Shown here in pieces: positions 7,005 through 12,643 of a stretch of DNA of 12,813 bases. The stretch lies in contig JAOUEK010000016.1 of assembly GCA_029858755.1 (NCBI GenBank), positions 1-12,813 of the forward strand, written 5' to 3'. Numbering within the stretch: position 1 is the first letter of the stretch; each line of letters begins with the position of its first letter. The notes beneath the pieces are model-generated. The model was not told the origin of the DNA. It saw only the letters and a list, made by a program, of their open reading frames with translations, and did no database searches. A program made the position numbers and the translations under genes. Source of the stretch: Thermoleophilia bacterium. GTDB taxonomy: Bacteria > Actinomycetota > Thermoleophilia > Gaiellales > Gaiellaceae.

Positions 7005-8245
7005 CGACGACGGCCGTGCAAACCCTCGACGCGCCTCGCCTGCGGGCCGACTTCCCCATCTTCGAACAGCGCTTCCACGGCAAGCCGCTCGCCTTCCTCG
7101 ACTCCGCCGCGAGCGCGCAGAAGCCACGGGCCGTGATCGACGCCATGTCGACCTTCTACGAGACGTCGTACGCGAACGTGCACCGCGGCGTGTACCAGCT
7201 GGCCGAGATGGCGACCGAGGCGCTCGAGGGATCGCGCGAGACCGTGCGGGGCCTGCTCAACGCCCCGTCCGCGCGCGAGGTGATCTTCGTCCGCAACGCC
7301 ACCGAGGGCATCAACCTGGTGGCGTACGCGTGGGGGCTGTCGAATCTCGGCCCGGGCGACCTCGTGGTCGCCACCGAGCTGGAGCACCACTCGAACTTCG
7401 TCCCCTGGCAGTACATCGCGGGTCGCACCGGCGCCGGGTTCCGTCTCCTGCCGGTCGACGACGAGGGCGAGCTGCAGCTGAACGCGCTCGACGCGGTCGC
7501 CGCCGGCGGCACCGTCAAGGTCGTCGCTGCCGGCGTCGTCTCGAACTCCCTCGGCACGATCAACCCCGTCGAGCGCCTTGCGGCGTGGGCGCACGAGCGC
7601 GGCGCGATCATGGTCGCCGACGCGGCGCAGGCGGCGCCTCACCGCCGCGTCGACGTGCAGGCGCTCGGGGCGGACTTCGTGGCGATCTCGGCGCACAAGA
7701 TGTGCGGGCCGAGCGGCGTGGGGGCGCTCTGGGGGAGGGCCGAGCTGCTCGAGCGGATGGAGCCCTTCCTGCTCGGCGGCCACATGATCCGCGCCGTGGG
7801 CGACGAGCGCACGACGTGGGGCGAGCTGCCGCACAAGTTCGAGGCGGGCACGGCGCCGATGGCGGAGGCGGTGGGGTTCGCGGCCGCCGTCGACTACCTG
7901 CACGGCGTCGGCTTCGACGCGATCGAGCGGCACGAGCACGAGCTCACGGCGTATGCGCTCGGCCGGCTCGCCGAGCTGCCGTGGGTGACGGCGTACGGGC
8001 CGCCCGCCGACCGCCGGGCCGGGATCGTGTCCTTCAACGTCGACGGCGTCCACCCGCACGACGTGGCCCAGATCCTCGACTTCGATGGCGTCGCCATCCG
8101 CGCCGGGCACCACTGCTGCCAGCCGCTGATGCGGCGTCTCGGCGTCACCGCCACCAACCGGGCGAGCTTCTACCTGTACACGGTGCGCGAGGAGATCGAC
8201 CGCCTCGTGGAGGGACTGCACAAGGCGCGGAAGGTGCTCGCGTGA
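7001..8245 (+). CDS. sufS: SufS, type II cysteine desulfurase
   Basis: 414 aa, usual for SufS. It removes sulfur from L-cysteine with PLP, giving alanine and an enzyme-bound persulfide that is passed to SufU. Seen: RADFPIF at the N-terminus, the conserved NVHRGVYQLAE loop, ATELEHHSNFVPWQ with the PLP-stacking His, VADAAQAAPH (PLP-binding Asp), the Schiff-base Lys233 in AISAHKMCGPSGVG, and the catalytic Cys372 in RAGHHCCQPLM. A second Cys (373) is adjacent, where many homologues have Ala. The ATG at 7001 overlaps the ATPase stop (ATGA); no Shine-Dalgarno is evident, which fits coupling or leaderless initiation from the box at 6989. sufU follows after a 160-bp gap. PLP dependence links it functionally to pdxH near the right edge. 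Confidence 0.97.
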   Translation: MTTTAVQTLDAPRLRADFPIFEQRFHGKPLAFLDSAASAQKPRAVIDAMSTFYETSYANVHRGVYQLAEMATEALEGSRETVRGLLNAPSAREVIFVRNATEGINLVAYAWGLSNLGPGDLVVATELEHHSNFVPWQYIAGRTGAGFRLLPVDDEGELQLNALDAVAAGGTVKVVAAGVVSNSLGTINPVERLAAWAHERGAIMVADAAQAAPHRRVDVQALGADFVAISAHKMCGPSGVGALWGRAELLERMEPFLLGGHMIRAVGDERTTWGELPHKFEAGTAPMAEAVGFAAAVDYLHGVGFDAIERHEHELTAYALGRLAELPWVTAYGPPADRRAGIVSFNVDGVHPHDVAQILDFDGVAIRAGHHCCQPLMRRLGVTATNRASFYLYTVREEIDRLVEGLHKARKVLA

Positions 8246-8405
8246 GGCGTCCCGTGGCGAGGCCTCGTGCGGGGGAACGAGCGAGACGCCCTGCGGCAAG
8301 CCCTCGTGCGTGGATCGCCGGCACCGGCCGCGACGGCGGCCGCTTCAGGGATCGTCGCGACCACGGGACTGCTTCCGCGGATCCGCGGCCTGTGCGGGAG
8401 ATCAC
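8246..8405 (+). other. Palindrome-rich spacer between sufS and sufU
   Basis: I see no gene in these 160 bases. They contain GGCGTC at 8247-8252 inverted as GACGCC at 8285-8290, the palindrome CGAGGCCTCG within this arm, two similar copies of CCTCGTGCG, and a 14-bp perfect palindrome CCGCGGATCCGCGG at 8375-8388. The sufU ribosome binding site GGGAG is at 8396-8400. It may hold an attenuator or an mRNA processing site, or be unconstrained sequence. Confidence 0.35.
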
Positions 8406-8840
8406 GTGAGCGAGTTCGAGCAGCTGTACCGGGAGGTGATCCTCGACCACTACAAGTCGCCGCGGAACTTCGGCCTGCTCGACCCGAGCGACGCCACCGC
8501 CGAGGGGCAGAACCCGCTGTGCGGCGACGAGGTCACGGTCACCGTCCGCTTCGGCGAGGGCGACGTGATCGAGGCGGTCGGCTTCGAGGGCCGCGGCTGC
8601 GCGATCAGCCAGGCGGCGACGTCGATGCTCACCGACCTCGTCAAGGGGCGCCCGGCGGGCGAGGTCGCGGTGATGCCGAAGGAGGAGCTGCTCGAGGAGA
8701 TCGGCATCCCGCTGACCCCCGTGCGGCTGAAGTGCGCGCTGCTCGGCCTGGGCGTGCTCAAGGTGGCGCTCCATCGGGCCAAGGGGACGCCGTTGCCGGG
8801 GGAGTGGGGCACGGCGACGGGCGAGATCTCCCTCTCGTGA
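8406..8840 (+). CDS. sufU: SufU, zinc-dependent sulfurtransferase partner of SufS (compact form)
   Basis: 144 aa from GTG 8406, chosen because GGGAG lies 5 nt upstream and the protein then begins SEFEQLYREVILDHYKSPRNFG, the standard SufU/IscU N-terminus. Conserved zinc or cluster ligands: Cys39 and Asp41 (NPLCGDE), Cys65 (GRGCAISQA) and Cys110 (RLKCALLG). The residue before the last Cys is Lys, as in SufU, not the His of IscU. The spacing Cys65 to Cys110 (45) is close to IscU (63 to 106) and about 17 shorter than B. subtilis SufU (66 to 128), so the insertion typical of SufU is missing. Next to sufS and without other ISC genes, SufU function is the best call: it takes persulfide from SufS and hands it to SufB. 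Confidence 0.93.
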   Translation: MSEFEQLYREVILDHYKSPRNFGLLDPSDATAEGQNPLCGDEVTVTVRFGEGDVIEAVGFEGRGCAISQAATSMLTDLVKGRPAGEVAVMPKEELLEEIGIPLTPVRLKCALLGLGVLKVALHRAKGTPLPGEWGTATGEISLS

Positions 8841-8860
8841 GCGACCGGCGGTAGGGCATC

Positions 8861-9178
8861 GTGGAGATCGAGGTCTGCCCGCTCTCGGAGCTGCCGCCCG
8901 GCTCGTCCCGGGTGATCGACGCCGGGCCCGAGGGGATCGGCGTCTACAACTGCGACGGTGAGGTCTTCGCGATCGAGGACCGCTGCACGCACGACGACGG
9001 CAAGCTCTGCGAGGGCGACTGGGAGCCGGAGACGTGCCAGGTGATCTGTCCGCGCCACGGTGCCCGGTTCGACGTGCGCACCGGGCGGGCGCTCACGCTG
9101 CCGGCCTACATCCCCGTCGACACGTATGCGGCGCGGGTGCGCGACGACGGCGTCGTCGTGGTCGACCTGCCGGGCTGA
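8861..9178 (+). CDS. Rieske [2Fe-2S] ferredoxin
   Basis: 105 aa. The two Rieske cluster motifs are intact: C42-x-H44 (RCTHDDGKLCEG) and C63-x2-H66 (ICPRHGARFDVRTGRALTLPA). These place it with soluble, NirD-like or dioxygenase-ferredoxin-type Rieske proteins; there is no signal peptide or membrane helix. Additional Cys residues are at 6, 31, 50 and 59. It starts at GTG 20 bp after sufU with a poor ribosome binding site, so read-through from sufU is likely. Small Rieske proteins are found in actinobacterial suf operons, from memory including Streptomyces, where they may deliver electrons or act as a client. Its partner is not known. An isolated NirD-like subunit is the alternative, but no nitrite reductase is near. 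Confidence 0.93.
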   Translation: MEIEVCPLSELPPGSSRVIDAGPEGIGVYNCDGEVFAIEDRCTHDDGKLCEGDWEPETCQVICPRHGARFDVRTGRALTLPAYIPVDTYAARVRDDGVVVVDLPG

Positions 9179-9185
9179 TCACGGC

Positions 9186-9191
9186 TACCGT
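9186..9191 (+). promoter_or_regulatory. -10 box for a leaderless methyltransferase transcript
   Basis: TACCGT ends 6 nt before GTG 9198. It lies in the 19-bp gap after the Rieske stop, and no Shine-Dalgarno precedes the GTG. Confidence 0.45.
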
Positions 9192-9197
9192 GCCGGC

Positions 9198-9806
9198 GTG
9201 CTCGACGAGCGCGTGCAGGCGGTGCTGGCCCGGCTCGAGGCCGAGGCGGAGGCGGAGCGCGAGGCCGGCCTGCCGCCGGAGCGTCGGACACTGCCCGTGG
9301 GCCCGGAGGCGGGGCGGCTGCTGTTCGCTCTCGTCGCCGCCAACCCGGGGTGCGAGGTGCTCGAGATCGGCGCCTCGCGCGGGTACTCGACACTGTGGCT
9401 CGCCTCCGCCGCCCGCATCCTGGGCGGCCACGTCGTGTCGCTGGAGGCGGATGCGGCGAAGTGCGAGGACTGGCGGCGCACGATCGCCGAGGCCGGGCTC
9501 GAGGCCCATGCCGACCTCGTCGAGGGCGATGCGCTGGAGACGCTGCCGCGCCTCGACGACGCCTTCGACGTCGTCTTCCTCGACGCGTGGAAGCACGACT
9601 ACGAGGCGCTCTTCGCGCTCGCGCGCACGAAGGTCGACCCGGGCGGGGTGATCGTCGCCGACAACGTCGTCTCGCACCGGGACGAGCTCGACGGCTGGGT
9701 GGCGGCGCGAGAGGCGGACACGACGCTCGTCACGGTCACGGTGCCGGTCGGCAGCGGCCTCCAGGTGTCGACGGTGCTCTCTCCGCCTGCGCCCACCACT
9801 CCGTGA
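9198..9806 (+). CDS. Class I SAM-dependent O-methyltransferase (caffeoyl-CoA-type)
   Basis: 202 aa. The order of motifs is that of the O-methyltransferase family 3: an N-terminal helix rich in Glu/Ala (LARLEAEAEAEREAGLPPE), VGPEAGRLLFALV, motif I EVLEIGASRGYSTLWLA (about residues 52-68), an acidic residue ending motif II (VVSLEAD), then FDVVFLDAWKHDYEALF, with the divalent-metal-type Asp, and GGVIVADNVV. Members methylate catechol-type or other small hydroxylated molecules with Mg2+; the substrate cannot be deduced. GTG 9198 is chosen over upstream in-frame starts inside the Rieske gene because of the leaderless -10 box and because it begins the family's first helix. It lies 19 bp after the Rieske gene, but a functional link to SUF is not indicated. 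Confidence 0.9.
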   Translation: MLDERVQAVLARLEAEAEAEREAGLPPERRTLPVGPEAGRLLFALVAANPGCEVLEIGASRGYSTLWLASAARILGGHVVSLEADAAKCEDWRRTIAEAGLEAHADLVEGDALETLPRLDDAFDVVFLDAWKHDYEALFALARTKVDPGGVIVADNVVSHRDELDGWVAAREADTTLVTVTVPVGSGLQVSTVLSPPAPTTP

Positions 9807-9832
9807 CCCTTCCCGCCGGCCGCCTCCGGCGC

Positions 9833-9838
9833 TAGAGT
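9833..9838 (+). promoter_or_regulatory. -10 box of the small structured transcript
   Basis: TAGAGT (TAnnnT) predicts transcription starting near 9845, only about 7-10 nt before the strong Shine-Dalgarno. The -35 region is weak. A 6-bp hairpin (9814-9819 with 9826-9831, loop CCGCCT) directly upstream may end methyltransferase transcription. Confidence 0.5.
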
Positions 9839-9869
9839 CCGGGCACCGCGGAAAGGAGGTGGTCGGGAC

Positions 9870-9914
9870 GTGACAGATTCCTGCAGTACCGGCAGCGGAG
9901 GTACCAGCGGGTAG
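9870..9914 (+). CDS. Possible 14-residue peptide (Ser/Gly/Thr-rich, one Cys)
   Basis: GTG at 9870 opens MTDSCSTGSGGTSG, ending at TAG 9912-9914. The SD core GGAGG (9855-9859) lies 10 nt upstream, and the whole stretch 9851-9864 matches the complement of the 16S rRNA 3' end at all but one position (a G-U pair). It is the strongest ribosome binding site in the window, which argues that something is translated here. The last four codons and the stop lie in the 5' arm of the long-range RNA helix, so a translating ribosome would melt it. With four Ser, four Gly, three Thr and one Cys it could be an attenuation leader peptide, but no gene follows on this strand. Family unknown. Confidence 0.42.
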   Translation: MTDSCSTGSGGTSG

Positions 9915-10038
9915 AGGCGTGCCCCCGGGACCACCGGGAATCGCCTAGCCAGCGTGGGGGGCTCGCATTCCGCGCCGCGCGACCCGAGCCGGGTCGTGCC
10001 GGAAGCGCCTCTACCAATCCACCGCTGGTCACCAGGAT

Positions 10039-10062
10039 GAGGGCCGCCCACGGGCGGCCCTC
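10039..10062. terminator. Bidirectional hairpin terminator between convergent units
   Basis: A perfect 10-bp stem GAGGGCCGCC / GGCGGCCCTC with the loop CACG, without a T-run on either strand. It lies at the end of the structured RNA (+) and 18 bp beyond the stop of the FMN reductase gene (-). Confidence 0.7.
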
Positions 10063-10080
10063 GCCGTTCCTGCGGTGGGG

Positions 10081-10728
10081 TCAGGCTGCGACGTCGAGCG
10101 CCGTCGCCCCGTCCACGAGCAGACGGAGCTGCGCCGCGATCCGGCCGCGCGCCGCCTCGTCCACCAACGCGCCGTCCTCGTCGAGGAGTGCAGAGACCCG
10201 CGCCACGGGGAGCTCGTCGCCGATCACCCGGGCGCCCGCCACGCCGAGCACGCGCCGCAGGTCACCCTGTGCCCACATCGCCCCGTACTGCCCCGGGGAG
10301 GCGCCGACCACGGCGACGGGCTTGCCCGCCAGGGCGGCTGCCCCGCGCGGCCGCGACAGCCAGTCGACGGCGTTCTTGAGCGCTCCGGGGATCGAGCCGT
10401 TGTACTCCGGCGTGGCGAGGAGGAGGGCGTCCGCTTCCTCGACGCGCCGTCGGAGCGCGGCCACCGTCGGCGGCGGCGCGTCGAGGGCCTCGAGGTCGGC
10501 GTCGAAGTGCGGGAGCTCGCCCAGGCCGTCGAGCAGCTCGACGGTCGTGCCGGGCGGCGCCAGCTCCGCGGCGGCGCGCAGGAGGGCGGTGTTGGTCGAG
10601 CCGCGCCGCAGGCTGCCGCTGACGGCGAGGACACGCAGCCCGCCACGCTCTGCCGGCTCTGCGCCGGTTGCGTCGGCCTGCCGCCACGCGCTGGCGTGCG
10701 GGCCCGACGGTTCGGGGCTCGTGGTCAT
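10081..10728 (-). CDS. NAD(P)H-dependent FMN reductase, flavodoxin-like fold
   Basis: 215 aa. The flavodoxin-like NADPH-dependent FMN reductase domain begins at about residue 31: LRVLAVSGSLRRGSTNTALL (FMN phosphate loop GSLRxxSxN at 38-46), then DALLLATPEYNGSIPGALKNAVDWLSR, the family signature around the flavin ring, and GKPVAVVGASPGQYGA. Relatives include chromate and quinone reductases and azoreductases; the true substrate is not predictable. About 30 residues of low-complexity sequence precede the domain. ATG 10728 is kept because AGAGGAG lies about 10 nt upstream. It is 72 bp downstream of dcd on the same strand, with a possible promoter of its own in the gap. It converges on the structured RNA. 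Confidence 0.92.
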   Translation of the reverse strand: MTTSPEPSGPHASAWRQADATGAEPAERGGLRVLAVSGSLRRGSTNTALLRAAAELAPPGTTVELLDGLGELPHFDADLEALDAPPPTVAALRRRVEEADALLLATPEYNGSIPGALKNAVDWLSRPRGAAALAGKPVAVVGASPGQYGAMWAQGDLRRVLGVAGARVIGDELPVARVSALLDEDGALVDEAARGRIAAQLRLLVDGATALDVAA

Positions 10729-10747
10729 GGGGTGCTCGTCTCCTCTC

Positions 10748-10786
10748 GTCGTGCGGACACTGTTGCGAGATCAAGGATAGCACGAC
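10748..10786 (-). promoter_or_regulatory. Promoter/operator region of the FMN reductase gene
   Basis: On the - strand a -10-like TATCCT lies between two arms of an inverted repeat, GTCGTGC (10748-10754 in + coordinates) and GCACGAC (10780-10786). The repeat could be an operator across the promoter or a hairpin in a longer dcd transcript. No strong -35 box is seen. Confidence 0.35.
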
Positions 10787-10800
10787 AAAAGCTAGACGAC

Positions 10801-11388
10801 CTACTGCGTGTCGGTGTCGCTGAAGTTCTTCCAGTAGCGGCTCGGCGTGGGCCCGCGCTGGCCCTGGTACTTCGAGCCGAGCCCGCCGCTGCCGTACGGC
10901 CGCTCGGCCGGCTCGGAGAGCTGCACGAACGACAGCTGGCCGATCTTCATGCCCGGGTAGATCGTGATCGGGAGGTTCGCGACGTTCGACAGCTCCAGGG
11001 TCACGTGGCCGTCCCAGCCCGGGTCGATGAAGCCGGCGGTGGAGTGGATCAGCAGCCCCAGCCGCCCCAGCGAGCTCTTCCCCTCGAGGCGCGCGACGAG
11101 GTCGTCGGGGAGCGTCACGCGCTCCAACGTGGAGCCGAGCACGAACTCGCCGGGATGGAGGATGAACGCCTCGTCACCCGACACCTCGACGAGCTCGGTG
11201 AGGTCGTCCTGCGCCTCCTTCACGTCGATGAACGGGTAGCGGCTGTTGCGGAAGACGCGGAACAGCCGATCGACGCGCACATCGAGGCTCGACGGCTGCA
11301 TCAGCGACTCGTCGAACGGGTCGATGCCGATGCGGCCGGCCTCGAGCAGCCGGCGGATCGCTCCGTCCGAGAGCACCACGACGTCCAT
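10801..11388 (-). CDS. dcd: dCTP deaminase, possibly bifunctional dCTP deaminase/dUTPase
   Basis: 195 aa, the usual length. It deaminates dCTP to dUTP on the route to dTTP; actinobacterial enzymes such as that of M. tuberculosis are known to hydrolyse dUTP to dUMP as well. Seen: [15 protein letters not shown] and [10 protein letters not shown] (residues 31-40), [12 protein letters not shown] (78-89), [20 protein letters not shown] (103-122) with the nucleotide-binding Ser/Arg, the catalytic Glu132 in HVTLELSN, and the C-terminal [10 protein letters not shown] lid. ATG at 11388 gives a start [12 protein letters not shown] in register with the family; an in-frame ATG at 11424 would add 12 residues of non-conserved Pro-rich sequence and cannot be ruled out. 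It is divergent from the hydrolase gene, with about 55 bp between the starts. Confidence 0.96.
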   Translation of the reverse strand: MDVVVLSDGAIRRLLEAGRIGIDPFDESLMQPSSLDVRVDRLFRVFRNSRYPFIDVKEAQDDLTELVEVSGDEAFILHPGEFVLGSTLERVTLPDDLVARLEGKSSLGRLGLLIHSTAGFIDPGWDGHVTLELSNVANLPITIYPGMKIGQLSFVQLSEPAERPYGSGGLGSKYQGQRGPTPSRYWKNFSDTDTQ

Positions 11389-11428
11389 CGTAGTCGGGGC
11401 GGGACGTGGCGGAAGACCCTGCATGCGG

Positions 11429-11434
11429 TAAGGT
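11429..11434 (+). promoter_or_regulatory. -10 box for the putative glycoside hydrolase gene
   Basis: TAAGGT ends 9 nt before GTG 11444, so the transcript would be leaderless or have a leader of a few nucleotides. No Shine-Dalgarno precedes any of the candidate starts at 11444, 11450 or 11465. Confidence 0.4.
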
Positions 11435-11443
11435 CCCGACCCG

Positions 11444-12643
11444 GTGTCCATGCTGTATCCATCGATGGACCCGAACGAGCGCTTCCGTGCTCGTCGGGCA
11501 GGCATCCGCCGACGCAAGCGACTCCGGAGAGCCGCGACGTTCGGCGTCGCGCTCGCCGCGGTGATCGCGCTCGCAGCGGGCATGACGCTCGCGGGCAAGG
11601 GCAGCGGGCCGAACACCGCCGCTCCGAAGGCGGCCGCGGAGCCGGTCGCAGCGGCCGCCTCCGCTCCCGCCGGGCCGCAGCCGCGCCCGTTGCCGGTCGA
11701 GATCCGCGGCGTCCACGTCACCGGGGCCCTCGCGTCGCTGCCGGGGAAGCTGAAGGAGTACGTGGGCTACACGAAGTACGGGCTGAACACGATCGAGCTG
11801 GACATCAAGGACGAGGGCGGGATCGTCAACTTCGTCCCCTCGTCGGTGCCGCTCGCCCAGCGCATCGGGGCGTCGCGGCCGTACTTCAAGCCACGGCAGG
11901 TGGCACGGCTCGCGCACGATGCGAACGTCTACCTGATCGGCCGCCTGGTGGTCTTCCAGGACCCCGTGCTGGCCCGTGCACGGCCCGACCTGGCCATCCG
12001 CACGCCGGAGGGCGGCGCATGGCAGACGAGCGGCGGGCTCGCCTGGGTCAACCCGTACGACCGGCGGGTCTGGAACTACGCCGTCTCGGTGGCGGAGGCG
12101 GCGGCGCGGGCCGGGTTCGACGAGATCATGCTCGACTACGTGCGCTTCCCCTCGGACGGTGACACGGCGCGGGCCGTCTACCCGGGCCGGACGAGCCAGA
12201 ACCGCCGGCAGCTGATCACGGACTTCGCGGCCTATGCGTCGAAGCGCCTGGAGCCGCTCGGCGTCCGTGTCTCGACCGCCCTCTTCGGGCTCTCCGCAAC
12301 GCGCGACATGGGCCTGGGCCAGTCCCCCAAGCTGATCGCGGAGCACGTCGACATCGTCTCGCCGATGGCGTACCCGGCGCTCTACGGCGGGGGCGAGCTC
12401 GGCATCGAGAGTCCGAGCGCCGAGCCTGGCGAGACGGTCTTCCGCACGCTCGCCGACTTCCGCCGGGCGGTGAAGGAGTCCGGGGCCCAGCTGGTGCCCT
12501 GGATCCAGGACTGGAACTACTCGCCGCGCGAGGTGCGGCAGCAGATCGAGGCCGTGCGGCTGATGGGCGCCAAGGGGTACCTGCTCTGGAACGCGGCGGG
12601 CCGGTACACGCGTTCGGCGCTGGCAGCACAGGCTACGGGCTGA
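11444..12643 (+). CDS. Membrane-anchored putative glycoside hydrolase (DUF4015 type)
   Basis: 399 aa from GTG 11444; ATG at 11450 or 11465 would shorten it by 2 or 7 residues. Residues about 8-28 are very basic ([17 protein letters not shown]), followed by one hydrophobic helix (about 30-48) and an Ala/Pro linker (about 52-85). This gives a signal anchor with the catalytic part outside the cell. The domain begins at [13 protein letters not shown] and shows [59 protein letters not shown] (Glu227, Asp231), [22 protein letters not shown] and LVPWIQDW. This is the order of the TIM-barrel putative glycosyl hydrolase family PF13200, found in many actinobacteria and firmicutes with unknown polysaccharide substrate. 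It is divergent from dcd and overlaps the 3' end of pdxH by 11 bp. Confidence 0.88.
   Translation: MSMLYPSMDPNERFRARRAGIRRRKRLRRAATFGVALAAVIALAAGMTLAGKGSGPNTAAPKAAAEPVAAAASAPAGPQPRPLPVEIRGVHVTGALASLPGKLKEYVGYTKYGLNTIELDIKDEGGIVNFVPSSVPLAQRIGASRPYFKPRQVARLAHDANVYLIGRLVVFQDPVLARARPDLAIRTPEGGAWQTSGGLAWVNPYDRRVWNYAVSVAEAAARAGFDEIMLDYVRFPSDGDTARAVYPGRTSQNRRQLITDFAAYASKRLEPLGVRVSTALFGLSATRDMGLGQSPKLIAEHVDIVSPMAYPALYGGGELGIESPSAEPGETVFRTLADFRRAVKESGAQLVPWIQDWNYSPREVRQQIEAVRLMGAKGYLLWNAAGRYTRSALAAQATG

Larger units (their letters stand above)
9845..10063 (+). ncRNA. Candidate structured RNA with embedded mini-ORF, family not recognised
   Basis: About 220 nt between a -10 box and a terminator, with no downstream gene on this strand. 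Helices read by eye: a long-range helix pairing 9903-9919 with 10006-10014 plus 10022-10029 (17 bp, one 7-nt bulge CAATCCA at 10015-10021); a hairpin 9924-9928 with 9934-9938 (loop GACCA); and a composite hairpin 9968-9972 with 10000-10004 leading, after a 4-nt bulge, to 9977-9986 with 9990-9999 (10 bp, one G-U, loop AGC). The 5' part carries an extended Shine-Dalgarno at 9851-9864 and a 14-codon frame. It does not look like SRP RNA, tmRNA, RNase P or a T-box. It may be a small regulatory RNA, a dual-function RNA, or an mRNA for a mini-peptide with a structured 3' end. Confidence 0.55.

Noticed and set aside
9870..9914. Cysteine attenuation leader peptide for a sulfur operon
   Set aside because: The frame has only one Cys and no gene follows on the same strand; the suf genes are upstream. 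It is kept as a mini-ORF, not as an attenuator.
9903..10029. 4.5S SRP RNA, tmRNA, RNase P RNA or T-box
   Set aside because: There is no GGAAGCAGC-type SRP loop, no tRNA-like CCA end or tag frame, no RNase P conserved core, and no T-box sequence with a downstream aminoacyl-tRNA synthetase.
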